Under the pieces are notes generated by a model. The model made no database searches. It was not told the DNA's origin and saw only the letters and a list, made by a program, of their open reading frames with translations. From an uncultured Micrococcales bacterium (GTDB lineage Bacteria > Actinomycetota > Actinomycetes > Actinomycetales > Microbacteriaceae): a stretch of DNA of 45,343 nt. The DNA is taken from contig CAISOV010000122.1 of NCBI GenBank assembly GCA_903887175.1, forward strand, positions 1-45,343. Direction: 5' to 3'. Shown here one piece after another: positions 24,449 through 31,826 of the stretch. Numbering within the stretch: the stretch's first letter is position 1; each line of letters starts with the position of its first letter. The translations under genes and the position numbers were made by a program.

Positions 24449-25143
24449 TGCGCATTTTCATCATGGACTGCTCGGTTGACTACACCGGGCGATTGAGTGC
24501 ACATTTGCCTCGTGCCAAGCGACTGCTAATGCAAAAAAATGACGGCAGTGTGCTGATTCACAGCGATTCTGGCAGTTTCAAACCCCTTAACTGGATGAAC
24601 CCCCCTTGCACGGTCACGGTTGAACCACCTAGTGAGTTTCACGTTGCACTTGGTGTCACCGAGGTTTGGCGGGTTGCGCAGTCGAAGACTTCTGACATTC
24701 TTTTTGTCAACGTTTTTGAGATTCACGAGAGCATCGAGCATGACCTTGGGGTTGACCCTGGGCTGATCAAAGATGGTGTTGAGGCTCACCTGCAAGAGTT
24801 GCTCGCGGCTCAGCTGCACTTTGCGGGCGAAGGTTTGACTTTGATCCGTCGTGAATATTTCACGGCGATTGGCCCAGTTGACATTTTGGCTAGTGATGTT
24901 CGCGGTGGCACGGTTGCGATTGAGCTAAAGCGCCGTGGCGATATTGACGGTGTCGAGCAACTAACGCGCTATCTCGAGCTGCTCAACCGCGACCCTTTGC
25001 TGGCCCCAGTTCGTGGAGTTTTTGCAGCGCAAGAAATCAAGCCGCAGGCTAAGACTCTGGCTGAAGACCGCGGCATCGAATGCGTCACGCTTGATTATGA
25101 CGAGCTTCGTGGGCTTGATCTTGCTGAGGGTCGTTTGTTTTGA
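24448..25143 (+). CDS. nucS: Mismatch-specific endonuclease NucS (EndoMS)
   Basis: 231 residues. NucS cuts both strands at mismatches and replaces MutS/MutL in most actinobacteria and some archaea. The N-terminal DNA-binding and dimerisation domain contains LNWMNPPCT. The RecB-like nuclease domain has D145 in GPVDILASD, then E159 and K161 in AIELKRRG, with the 14- and 2-residue spacing known for the family, and QLTRYLEL after it. The extreme C-terminus, EGRLF, fits the sliding-clamp-binding tail. The Nramp-related gene starts inside its stop codon. Full length and intact. Confidence 0.93.
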   Translation: MRIFIMDCSVDYTGRLSAHLPRAKRLLMQKNDGSVLIHSDSGSFKPLNWMNPPCTVTVEPPSEFHVALGVTEVWRVAQSKTSDILFVNVFEIHESIEHDLGVDPGLIKDGVEAHLQELLAAQLHFAGEGLTLIRREYFTAIGPVDILASDVRGGTVAIELKRRGDIDGVEQLTRYLELLNRDPLLAPVRGVFAAQEIKPQAKTLAEDRGIECVTLDYDELRGLDLAEGRLF

Positions 25144-26483
25144 CCAAACGAAACGCGCCGGGGCGGTTGCCTATGCAATCTGATATTGAAATGTCTGAAC
25201 CAAACGCTTTGCAGGGCCCTGAAGAGCCGGTGGGCACGCGCCGTCATCATGCGATTCGACACGCCATTACATCGAAGGGATACTTCAATCGACTGGGCCC
25301 AGGCATCGTTACTGGCGCAGCCGATGATGACCCTTCGGGCATCGGCACCTATTCACAAGCCGGGGCGGCCGCTGGCTATGGACTGCTTTGGTCGGCGCCG
25401 TGGTTGTTGCCTCTAGCTTTTGCAACACAAGAGGCCTGCGCTCGCCTTGCTTTGGTTACTGGTCAGGGGCTAGCCGCGATCATCAAGGCTCGCATGCCGC
25501 GCTGGGTTTTGGTGATGGCGGTTTTGTTGGTTTCAATCGCTAACACGGTGAACATTGCCGCTGATTTAGCCTCGATGGCTGCCGCGCTTCGACTAATCGT
25601 TCCGATTGATCAAGTTGTTGGTGTGGTGGCCTTTGCGTTGCTGATTGCCGCCGCAGAAATTTTGGTGCCCTATCACCGCTATGCGCGTTATCTCAGGTGG
25701 CTTTGTTTATCGTTGCTGGCCTATGTAGCGGTGCTTTTTGTTGCGCAAGTCGATTGGACCCAAGTTCAAAATGCTACGTTTGCACCTCAAATAGATTTCA
25801 ACAAAGCCACTTTTGAGCTGCTGATTGCGCTCGCTGGCACCACGATTTCGCCCTATTTGTTCTTTTGGCAAGCTGCCGAAGAAGTTGAAGAAAGCGACGG
25901 CATAGTTGACCACGGGCACATTCGTGCGATGCGCGGCGATGTGTTCTCGGGAATGCTCACCGGAGTATTCATCATGTTTGCCATCATGGCGACAACGGCC
26001 GCAACTCTGCACACCCAGGGAATCCTGACCATCAACTCAGCCGAAGACGCAGCCACTGCGCTGACCCCAATCGCCGGCAAGTTCGCGGGTTTGCTATTTT
26101 TGCTCGGCATCTTGGGCGTCGGTTTACTGAGCATTCCAGTGCTCGCTGGCTCAACCGCTTATGCCGTGGCAGAAACTTTTGGTTGGCGCGAAAGCCTCGA
26201 GCTAAAGCCATTGCAGGCGCGAGCGTTTTATGCAGTGATCATTGCATCAATGGGTCTCGCCTTAGCGCTAAACCTTTTAGGCATTCCGCCGATGTATTTC
26301 TTGTTTTTGGCAGCAGTTCTCAATGGCCTGAGTGCGCCGATATTGATGTTGATTGTTTGGTTTTTGGCGCGCAACAAGAAGATTCTTGGCAAGTGGGTTT
26401 CGCCGATTTGGTCGCAAACACTTTTGGCGGTTGCAACTCTGGCGATGTTTAGCCTGCCAGTCTTTTGGTTCATCGCTAAGTAA
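25140..26483 (+). CDS. Nramp-related divalent metal transporter with non-canonical metal site
   Basis: 447 residues from a TTG overlapping the nucS stop; an ATG at 25173 is a reasonable alternative. It has about eleven hydrophobic segments and the SLC11/Nramp fold pattern. In helix 1 the classical DPGN is DPSG (64-67), so the metal-ligand Asn is Gly. In helix 6 the classical A-x-x-M before PH is T234-T-I-S237 before PY, so the soft Met ligand is gone. From what is known of Nramp-related magnesium transporters, loss of Asn and Met goes with transport of a hard ion such as Mg2+ rather than Mn2+/Fe2+. The ion here is inferred. Confidence 0.85.
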   Translation: MTKRNAPGRLPMQSDIEMSEPNALQGPEEPVGTRRHHAIRHAITSKGYFNRLGPGIVTGAADDDPSGIGTYSQAGAAAGYGLLWSAPWLLPLAFATQEACARLALVTGQGLAAIIKARMPRWVLVMAVLLVSIANTVNIAADLASMAAALRLIVPIDQVVGVVAFALLIAAAEILVPYHRYARYLRWLCLSLLAYVAVLFVAQVDWTQVQNATFAPQIDFNKATFELLIALAGTTISPYLFFWQAAEEVEESDGIVDHGHIRAMRGDVFSGMLTGVFIMFAIMATTAATLHTQGILTINSAEDAATALTPIAGKFAGLLFLLGILGVGLLSIPVLAGSTAYAVAETFGWRESLELKPLQARAFYAVIIASMGLALALNLLGIPPMYFLFLAAVLNGLSAPILMLIVWFLARNKKILGKWVSPIWSQTLLAVATLAMFSLPVFWFIAK

Positions 26484-26565
26484 CCGGCTGAGTTCTTCGA
26501 ACGTTCAACCAGAGTCGCCAAAAAGAGCGGGGAATACTTTTGTCAAGGTGTGGTTTACTTAACTT

Positions 26566-27141
26566 ATGAATAAAACAGCCATCACAGCCGCCCCGATTCT
26601 TCCAGTACTAGCCGAGCGTTGGTCACCACGCTCATACGACACGGCACACGAGGTTAGCCAACACGAGCTCACAAGCATTCTTGAAGCAGCTCGCTGGGCG
26701 CCTTCGGCCAACAACGGCCAACCTTGGCGCTTTTCAGTAGCGACTCGCGGCAGCGAATTGCACGAAAAAGTCGCTGCTGGCCTAAATGGCTTCAACGGCT
26801 CATGGGCGCCGAGCGCATCAGCCCTGATCGTGGTTTCAGTTTTAAAAACCCACGCCGACGGCAGCGAATACAAGAGCGCTCACTATGACGCCGGTCTTGC
26901 GGTTGCCAACCTGACCATTCAGGCTCAAGAGCTTGGCTTGCACACTCACCAAATGATGGGCATCGAGCACGCCACAATTCACCAGAACCTTGGTCTCGAC
27001 GACAACCTGGCCGTTCTTCTTGTGGTCAGTGTTGGCAAGGTCGCTGCAGCCGACCAGCTGACTGGCCCAGCTTATGAGCGCGAGATTCAGCCACGAGTGC
27101 GTCACGCTCTCGACGAGATCGTTCTGCACGGCAAGCCTTAA
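26566..27141 (+). CDS. Nitroreductase family oxidoreductase
   Basis: 191 residues, the usual length for this FMN-dependent family. RSY (22-24) and APSANNGQPWRF (45-56) form the FMN-phosphate and isoalloxazine contacts; a second FMN-side region is AHYDAGLAVANLTIQAQELGL. Such enzymes reduce nitro groups, quinones or flavins with NAD(P)H in the cytosol; the substrate is unknown. No clear ribosome site precedes the ATG and no convincing -10 box is at the leaderless spacing. It stands between the Nramp-related gene and the DedA gene, separated from each by short gaps. Confidence 0.88.
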   Translation: MNKTAITAAPILPVLAERWSPRSYDTAHEVSQHELTSILEAARWAPSANNGQPWRFSVATRGSELHEKVAAGLNGFNGSWAPSASALIVVSVLKTHADGSEYKSAHYDAGLAVANLTIQAQELGLHTHQMMGIEHATIHQNLGLDDNLAVLLVVSVGKVAAADQLTGPAYEREIQPRVRHALDEIVLHGKP

Positions 27142-27149
27142 TCGCCACA

Positions 27150-27155
27150 TAAACT
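27150..27155 (+). promoter_or_regulatory. Putative leaderless -10 box for the DedA gene
   Basis: TAAACT lies 6 nt before the GTG at 27162 and 8 nt after the nitroreductase stop. This supports the GTG as the start. Confidence 0.4.
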
Positions 27156-27161
27156 TGCCTA

Positions 27162-27797
27162 GTGCACGCAAACTTTCATAACTCAATCTCGCAAGAGATA
27201 ACCACTTGGTACCCGCACTTGGGTGCCTGGGTTTTTTACCTAGTGGTGTGGGGTTTGGTGTTTGCGGGCACCGGCTTGTTCATAGGCGCTTTCGTGCCAT
27301 TTGTAACCGGTGACTCGCTGGTATTCGCCGCTGGTCTCGTGGCGGCAACCACTGGCGACGTAAACATTTGGCTGATGGCAATTGGCATCGGCTTTGCGGC
27401 TTGGCTAGGCGATCAGGTCGGCTACACCCTGGGCCGGCACTTTGGCAGACCCTATTTAGAAAAGCGAAACGGTCGCTGGATCAAAGCCGGCATCGCAAAA
27501 TCTGAGGCATTTTATGAGCGCTGGGGGTGGGCAGCTGTTGTCGTGGGCCGATTTATTCCTTGGGCTCGAGTATTCGTTCCGCCAATCGCAGGAATCGCCA
27601 AGATGAACTACTACAAATTTTTCTCATCAAACTTGCTCGGGGCAGTGGTTTGGGGTTGCGGGCTCAGTGTTACCGGCTACTTCGCCGCACACAACCCTGC
27701 ATTAGAAAAAGCCTCATATGTGATTGCCGGTGCGTTCATTGCCGGTTCAGTTGTGGTCGGCATTCGCAGCTGGCTAAAAAACCGCAAGGCTGCTTAA
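27162..27797 (+). CDS. DedA family membrane protein
   Basis: 211 residues, GTG start. DedA proteins (SNARE-associated/VTT fold) are thought to scramble or flip polyprenyl-phosphate or phospholipids and help keep the proton motive force. The family motifs are clear: FVPFVTGDSLVFAAGLVA (about 44-61), GDQVGYTLGRHFGRP (83-97) and GRFIPWARVFVPPIAGIAKM (129-148), with about four or five membrane segments and a basic C-terminus. It faces the convergent kinase gene with a 38-bp gap that shows no terminator. Confidence 0.9.
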   Translation: MHANFHNSISQEITTWYPHLGAWVFYLVVWGLVFAGTGLFIGAFVPFVTGDSLVFAAGLVAATTGDVNIWLMAIGIGFAAWLGDQVGYTLGRHFGRPYLEKRNGRWIKAGIAKSEAFYERWGWAAVVVGRFIPWARVFVPPIAGIAKMNYYKFFSSNLLGAVVWGCGLSVTGYFAAHNPALEKASYVIAGAFIAGSVVVGIRSWLKNRKAA

Positions 27798-27835
27798 GTA
27801 GCAATAGCCTTAGGCGAACTTCGATTCGGTTGCAG

Positions 27836-28423
27836 CTAATTTCGGCCCACCAGGTCGGCAATGGCATCCGATTTTTCACGGGCATAGAAATCTTCTTCTT
27901 GAGCGGCCCAAATTGGCCAAAAAGTTGAGTGTGATTCAGGCTCGCGGGCATTCCAACGCTGTTGTCTGACTTCGGCGTCGGCGTCGATCCAGATTGTTAG
28001 GTTGGCGAGCTCTGCACTAGCGCCGCTAAGCGAGCCACAACCTTCGACAATCAACGGGGTGCCGCCTTCAAATTCGCGCCACGCACCAGTGCGGGCACCC
28101 GAAACCCAGTCGAACTCCTGCCAGCTGGCAGTCTTGCCGGCCTTGATGATCGCAAGAATCATTCTGGTCAAATAGTCGCTGCCCGCCTGCAGACCGGTCC
28201 AGCCGTCATAGAGGTCATCCATATGAATTATGCGCGGGGCAGTTTCGCCCTGCTGAAAGAACCGATTCTGCAGCGACTTGGCAAAAGTAGTTTTGCCGCT
28301 GCCAGAACGACCGTCAATCAAAACGATTGGCGTTGGGTTGCCTTTGTCGATATTTTCAAAAAGTTGCGTCGTTGCAATATCGAGCACTTCATTGAGCGAC
28401 AAAGGGTTACGCGAGTTAGTCAC
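27836..28423 (-). CDS. P-loop nucleoside/uridine kinase-like ATPase
   Basis: 195 residues, GTG start. Walker A is GRSGSGKT (38-45); HMDDLYDGW looks like the substrate-binding acidic region of uridine kinase/phosphoribulokinase-like enzymes; IVEGCGSL is the Walker-B-like strand; and RQQRWNAREP provides the lid arginines. Proteins of this type in actinobacteria are usually annotated as uridine-kinase-like or AAA ATPases; the substrate is not known. An 8-bp inverted repeat separates it from the regulator gene upstream. Confidence 0.75.
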   Translation of the reverse strand: MTNSRNPLSLNEVLDIATTQLFENIDKGNPTPIVLIDGRSGSGKTTFAKSLQNRFFQQGETAPRIIHMDDLYDGWTGLQAGSDYLTRMILAIIKAGKTASWQEFDWVSGARTGAWREFEGGTPLIVEGCGSLSGASAELANLTIWIDADAEVRQQRWNAREPESHSTFWPIWAAQEEDFYAREKSDAIADLVGRN

Positions 28424-28449
28424 GCCTTTATATAAGCAGTAATAAAGGC
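28424..28449. repeat. Perfect 8-bp inverted repeat between regulator and kinase genes
   Basis: GCCTTTAT (28424-28431) and ATAAAGGC (28442-28449) flank 10 nt. It fills the gap between the regulator stop (28451) and the kinase GTG (28423), both on the minus strand. No U-tract follows, so it may be an operator or weak terminator; TTATAT within it is also placed as a leaderless -10 box for the kinase. Confidence 0.5.
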
Positions 28450-28450
28450 T

Positions 28451-29125
28451 TTAGCCCTCAACCAAAACATCAGGGTGCTCGTCAAAACGGTAGCCACCGC
28501 CGCGAATCGTGCGAATGATGTCTTCATAACCCGCGATTTTGGCACGCAGGCGTCGCACGTGCACGTCAATAGTTCGGTCATTAGGGGCTTCGGCTTCATC
28601 GTCGGCCCAAACTGCGTCAACCAATTCACGGCGGGTGATGGTCTCGCCCTGATTATCTATTAGATAGCTCACAAGTTCGAACTCTTTTTGAGTCAGCTCG
28701 GCATTCTTGCCATTGGTGAAAACTTTTTTGCGGTTAAGGTCAACTACGATGCCTTTGGCCGCTTGGCCTTCGATGGTGCCGGCAATCTTGGCCAAAGTCT
28801 TTGGGTCACGAAGCGCAGCGCGAACAACGTCAACCGGGCGACCGCCAGAGCCAACCGGCGCCAGCGCAACGGCGGCATAGGTTTCGTTAGCGGCTGCAGG
28901 CACAAGTTCTGCAAAAGTTCTGCGCAGAGCAGCAGCGATCTCGACAAGTGCGGTGCCAGCAGCAGCTGCGGTGGCCTCATCAATGCCGACATACAGAGCA
29001 AAGCCGCGGGCTTCGGTCTCTGGCACCAAGGTTAGGTGTGGCTGCGAAGCATTGGGGGTTGAAGTCGAAGAGTTAGCAGCAACCTGTTGAGCTGCGCGAA
29101 ATGAGTTTAGGTGGGTGATTGCCAT
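28451..29125 (-). CDS. OmpR/PhoB-type winged-helix transcriptional regulator lacking a receiver domain
   Basis: 224 residues. The C-terminal ~100 residues are a Trans_reg_C winged helix: LTQKEFELVSYLIDNQGETITRRELVDAVW, the recognition-helix region DRTIDVHVRRLRAKI, and the wing RTIRGGGYRF. The N-terminal ~115 residues do not resemble a CheY-like receiver: there is no acidic pocket and no phospho-accepting Asp in context, and the stretch is Ala-rich. It probably senses something other than a histidine kinase. The ATG has a good AAGGA site (29133-29137). An unusual nested inverted repeat lies 84 nt upstream. Confidence 0.85.
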   Translation of the reverse strand: MAITHLNSFRAAQQVAANSSTSTPNASQPHLTLVPETEARGFALYVGIDEATAAAAGTALVEIAAALRRTFAELVPAAANETYAAVALAPVGSGGRPVDVVRAALRDPKTLAKIAGTIEGQAAKGIVVDLNRKKVFTNGKNAELTQKEFELVSYLIDNQGETITRRELVDAVWADDEAEAPNDRTIDVHVRRLRAKIAGYEDIIRTIRGGGYRFDEHPDVLVEG

Positions 29126-29208
29126 TTTGAAATCCTTTGAATGTGTCTGCGAAGTTTGAGTTTTGTTTGAGGCAAACGCGCAAAGCGGCCTCTGTGGCTG
29201 GGGTGTTG

Positions 29209-29261
29209 GTGTCTTTAGCTAACGCGTTGCCAAGATTTGGCTAGGGGTTTGTTAGCGACAC
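29209..29261. promoter_or_regulatory. Nested inverted repeat upstream of the winged-helix regulator
   Basis: This lies in a 283-bp gap (29126-29408) with no recognised gene. The inner hairpin is GCCAA-GAT-TTGGC (29229-29241). It is bracketed by GCTAAC (29218-29223) and GTTAGC (29251-29256), and those by GTGTC (29209-29213) and GACAC (29257-29261). It could be an operator cluster for autoregulation or a structured 5' leader on the minus strand. A separate GTTTG-AGG-CAAAC hairpin lies at 29165-29177. Confidence 0.45.
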
Positions 29262-29408
29262 ATTCGCATACACATCATGGCGCACATCATTGCAGAGCGG
29301 CCTTGGGTCGCCTCCGACAATGAGATTGAGTTGCGCAATGAGTTCATAGGCAAAATCTTAGGCCATGCCGCGCGGTCGGTCAAACCGAATTGGCCCAGAT
29401 TTTGAAAT

Positions 29409-30044
29409 TTATTCAGCTAAGCCATAGAGGCGATCGCCGGCGTCGCCAAGACCCGGAACAATGTATCCGAGTTCATTAAGGTGACTGTCGAGTGCGCCTA
29501 AAACAACGCGCACGTCCTTGCCAGCCATGGCAGCCTCAAGGTTTGCCAAACCTTCGGGTGCGCCAAGCAAACAAATAGCTGTTACCTCAGTTGCACCGCG
29601 TTCGAGAACATAGTTAATCGAGTCAATCAAAGTGCCGCCGGTGGCCAACATCGGGTCGATGATATAAACCTGACGGCCACTCAAATCATCGGGCAACCGG
29701 TTGGCATAGGTGAAAGGCTGCAGCGTCTCTTCATTGCGTTTGATGCCCAAAAACCCAACTTCAGCGGTTGGCAACAACTTGACCATGCCCTCGAGCATTC
29801 CAAGACCAGCCCTCAGCACAGGCACCACTAGCGGGCGGGGCACACTTAACCGCACACCCTCAGCTCTCGCCACCGGAGTCTGCACCTGCACCTTGTCAAC
29901 ACGCACATCGCGAGTTGCTTCATAGGCGAGCAAAGTGACGAGCTCTTCAACCAGCTGACGAAACACCGGCGAAGGAGTCTTAACGTCACGCAAAACGGTG
30001 AGCTTGTGGGTGATGAGCGGGTGGTCGGCAATGTGAACGTGCAT
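29409..30044 (-). CDS. upp: Uracil phosphoribosyltransferase
   Basis: 211 residues, full length. It salvages uracil to UMP with PRPP in the cytosol. The PRPP-binding loop [12 protein letters not shown] spans residues 127-138, and [10 protein letters not shown] and a C-terminal [11 protein letters not shown] (uracil-binding region) are in place. The ATG at 30044 has TAGATT six bases upstream and no ribosome site, consistent with a leaderless mRNA. It is divergent from tadA, with 48 bp between start codons. Confidence 0.95.
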   Translation of the reverse strand: MHVHIADHPLITHKLTVLRDVKTPSPVFRQLVEELVTLLAYEATRDVRVDKVQVQTPVARAEGVRLSVPRPLVVPVLRAGLGMLEGMVKLLPTAEVGFLGIKRNEETLQPFTYANRLPDDLSGRQVYIIDPMLATGGTLIDSINYVLERGATEVTAICLLGAPEGLANLEAAMAGKDVRVVLGALDSHLNELGYIVPGLGDAGDRLYGLAE

Positions 30045-30050
30045 GAGTTA

Positions 30051-30056
30051 AATCTA
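30051..30056 (-). promoter_or_regulatory. Putative leaderless -10 box for upp
   Basis: TAGATT on the minus strand lies exactly 6 nt before the upp ATG. It lies back to back with the tadA box at 30080-30085. Confidence 0.45.
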
Positions 30057-30079
30057 TGCCCTGCAATGCAACCAATGGC

Positions 30080-30085
30080 TAACCT
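30080..30085 (+). promoter_or_regulatory. Putative leaderless -10 box for tadA
   Basis: TAACCT lies 7 nt before the ATG at 30093. This supports that ATG over upstream in-frame candidates. Confidence 0.45.
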
Positions 30086-30092
30086 TTTAACT

Positions 30093-30569
30093 ATGAATCT
30101 TCAGGCCCAGCAGAGCGCGATGCGCTTGGCGCTCGCCGAAGCCCAAAAAGCCATCGATGCTTCGGCTGATGTGCCGGTAGGCGCGGTGCTGCTTGGCCCC
30201 GATGGCGATGTGGTGGCGGTGGGTCGAAACGAACGCGAGTTGCACAGTGACCCAACAGCCCACGCCGAAATCGTCGCGATTCGCTCGGCCACTCAAGCCC
30301 GGGGTGATTGGCGTCTCGAAGACACCACTTTGGTTGTAACTCTTGAACCATGTGTGATGTGTGCTGGCGCAATTGTTGCCGCCCGAATTGGTCGAGTGAT
30401 TTTTGGGGCCTGGGATTCCCCCGCGGGCGCCTCAGGTTCGCTTTATGACATCTTGCGCGATTCCCGTTTGGGCAAGCCGGTTGAAGTTTATGGGGGAGTC
30501 TTAGCCGACGAAGCCAACCTGCAGCTGCGCGAGTTTTTTGTTCAGCGCAGAATGTCTGGCTCTATATAG
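30093..30569 (+). CDS. tadA: tRNA-specific adenosine deaminase
   Basis: 158 residues from the ATG at 30093; longer readings would run back over the upp start. TadA converts A34 to inosine in tRNA-Arg(ACG). The zinc site is H57-A-E59 and P86-C87-V-M-C90, with the catalytic Glu59, and DVPVGAV and the C-terminal EFFVQRR helix are as expected. The last 28 bp overlap the convergent CDF gene. Confidence 0.93.
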   Translation: MNLQAQQSAMRLALAEAQKAIDASADVPVGAVLLGPDGDVVAVGRNERELHSDPTAHAEIVAIRSATQARGDWRLEDTTLVVTLEPCVMCAGAIVAARIGRVIFGAWDSPAGASGSLYDILRDSRLGKPVEVYGGVLADEANLQLREFFVQRRMSGSI

Positions 30570-31450
30570 ATCACACGGGTCGCAGGCACCGCAGCCCGAA
30601 CCGCAGCTTCTGCTGCGTCGATTGCCCGAGCAACATCAGCGGCCGAGTCACCTGCGCTCACGGCAATCTTGGCGCCGAGCAGTAGTTCATCTGGCCCCAA
30701 ATAAAGGGTCTTCATGTGAATGACGCTTTTTACACCGGCCGAGTTTTCGAGCGCCGCCCGAATTTTGGAGTGATCTTCTGGTGTGGCACCTTCACCAATG
30801 AGCAGGCTCGAAGTTTCGATGCCTAACACAACTGCCACGAGCACAAGCAAACCGCCGATAGCCAATGTTCCTATGGCGTCAAACACTGAGTTTTTTGTTG
30901 CAACGGTCAAGCCAACGCCCGCGAATGCAATCACCAAGCCGGCCAGCGCTGCAATGTCTTCGAGCATCACGATTGGCAGTTCGGGCGATTTAGCGTGGCG
31001 AATGAACTGCGCCAAACTTTGAGTGCCACGCTGCTCTTTAGCCTCGCGCAGGGCTGTTCGCAGGCTGAGGCTTTCGAGCACTATAGACACGGCCAAAACG
31101 GTGAGAGGCAACCAAGCCGCCTCGAGTTCGTGCGGCTCGCTTAGTTTGCTAACACCTTCATAAATCGAGAAAAGTCCACCCACGCTGAAAAGCACAATTG
31201 AAACGATGAACGCATAAATGTAGCGTTGGCGCCCATAACCAAACGGATGGCTTTCGCTAGCCTCACGACGGCTGCGTTTGCCACCAACCAACAACAAAAC
31301 TTGGTTGCCAGAGTCTGCAAAGCTGTGAATGCCTTCGGCAAGCATCGATGCTGAGCCCGAAATTGCGGCCGCAACAAACTTGGTCGCAGCTATTCCAATG
31401 TTGGCAATAAGTGCCGCAAAAATAGCTTTCGATGAACCCTCAGTGCTCAC
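30542..31450 (-). CDS. Cation diffusion facilitator (CDF) family efflux protein
   Basis: 302 residues, GTG start with a strong AGGAGG site 4 bases upstream. Six membrane helices are expected. Helix 2 has the metal-site motif AEGIHSFADSGNQ (H42, D46), and helix 5 has a matching acidic motif in MLEDIAALAG. A cytosolic C-terminal dimerisation domain ends at IYIEPDILR. The HxxxD form favours Zn2+-type efflux, and the sequence pattern is nearest to the ZnT9-like/ZitB-related branch. The terminal 28 bp overlap tadA on the other strand, so the mRNAs are antisense at their ends. Confidence 0.85.
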   Translation of the reverse strand: MSTEGSSKAIFAALIANIGIAATKFVAAAISGSASMLAEGIHSFADSGNQVLLLVGGKRSRREASESHPFGYGRQRYIYAFIVSIVLFSVGGLFSIYEGVSKLSEPHELEAAWLPLTVLAVSIVLESLSLRTALREAKEQRGTQSLAQFIRHAKSPELPIVMLEDIAALAGLVIAFAGVGLTVATKNSVFDAIGTLAIGGLLVLVAVVLGIETSSLLIGEGATPEDHSKIRAALENSAGVKSVIHMKTLYLGPDELLLGAKIAVSAGDSAADVARAIDAAEAAVRAAVPATRVIYIEPDILR

Positions 31451-31480
31451 GCAAACCTCCTATGTAGTAATCTACTTGAC

Positions 31481-31570
31481 GGTGACGTGTCCGAGCGGCC
31501 GAAGGTGCAACTCTCGAAAAGTTGTGTGGGTTAACGCCCACCGTGGGTTCAAATCCCACCGTCACCGCCA
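31481..31570 (+). tRNA. tRNA-Ser(CGA)
   Basis: 90 nt with encoded CCA. Acceptor GGTGACG (31481-31487) pairs with CGTCACC before the GCCA end. The anticodon stem CAACT/AGTTG encloses CTCGAAA, giving anticodon CGA. A long variable arm follows, as in all serine tRNAs, and the T arm is GTGGG-TTCAAAT-CCCAC. A TAATCT hexamer 7 nt upstream (31468-31473) is a possible -10 box, which would leave almost no 5' leader. Confidence 0.95.
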
Positions 31571-31581
31571 TCGAATTCTAA

Positions 31582-31611
31582 AAAAAGCCAGTGCCTGCGC
31601 ACTGGCTTTTT
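31582..31611 (+). terminator. Intrinsic terminator after tRNA-Ser
   Basis: A perfect stem of 13 bp (31582-31594 with 31599-31611), including the A/T flanks, has a CTGC loop and a closing T-run. It lies 11 nt after the tRNA. Confidence 0.88.
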
Positions 31612-31668
31612 GGTTCGCTGGCGACTCCGGCGGTGTCATTACCTCCCGTCGAGTTAATAACCGTGCTG

Positions 31669-31746
31669 GGTGATTGGGCGGTCTCGCTTCAACCATGCGC
31701 TGACGCGCATGGTTGTGTGCTCGGGTTCAAATCCCACCGTCACCGC
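31669..31746 (+). pseudogene. tRNA-Ser 3'-end duplicate with an internal hairpin (tRNA relic or attachment site)
   Basis: Bases 31723-31746 repeat 31545-31568 of tRNA-Ser without mismatch (24 nt: T loop, T-stem 3' side, acceptor 3' strand). The 5' side GGTGATT (31669-31675) can still pair with most of the acceptor strand, but the T stem is broken on its 5' side, no CCA follows, and the middle is an 11-bp perfect hairpin (31690-31700 with 31705-31715) without an anticodon loop. So it is not a working tRNA. It could be the scar of an element that integrated at the tRNA 3' end, or a partial duplication. No integrase is in the window. Confidence 0.55.
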
Positions 31747-31790
31747 GAGGCCCGAGCGTGGCGATAGCCTCGGTGGCCGAAGGCGGTTTT

Positions 31791-31819
31791 TTGTTTCGCA
31801 GAACCGCTTGACATATACT
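31791..31819 (+). promoter_or_regulatory. Leaderless promoter of the DHA2 exporter gene
   Basis: TTGTTT (31791-31796), 17 nt, then TATACT (31814-31819), 7 nt before the ATG at 31827. No ribosome site is present. It is the best-formed -35/-10 pair among the leaderless genes. Upstream, CGAGGC (31746-31751) and GCCTCG (31767-31772) form a stem. Confidence 0.65.
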
Positions 31820-31826
31820 TGCGCGC

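Noticed and set aside
23936-26483. A mismatch-repair/metal operon with functional linkage
   Set aside because: The overlaps show co-transcription only; nothing in the sequences ties the membrane protein or the transporter to NucS function.
26484-26565. Classical promoter for the nitroreductase gene
   Set aside because: TTGTCA and TTTACT-like hexamers occur, but spacing (8-9 nt) does not fit a -35/-10 pair.
27798-27835. Terminator between the DedA gene and the kinase gene
   Set aside because: Only a 3-bp GCC-TTA-GGC stem without a T-run is present.
29277-29405. A 42-codon plus-strand reading frame in the gap upstream of the winged-helix regulator
   Set aside because: No ribosome site, no -10 box at leaderless spacing, no recognisable motif, and it runs head-on into upp. 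Chance frames of this length are common.
31669-31746. A second working tRNA-Ser
   Set aside because: The T stem is mispaired on its 5' side, there is no anticodon loop (an 11-bp hairpin with a 4-nt loop takes its place) and no CCA end.
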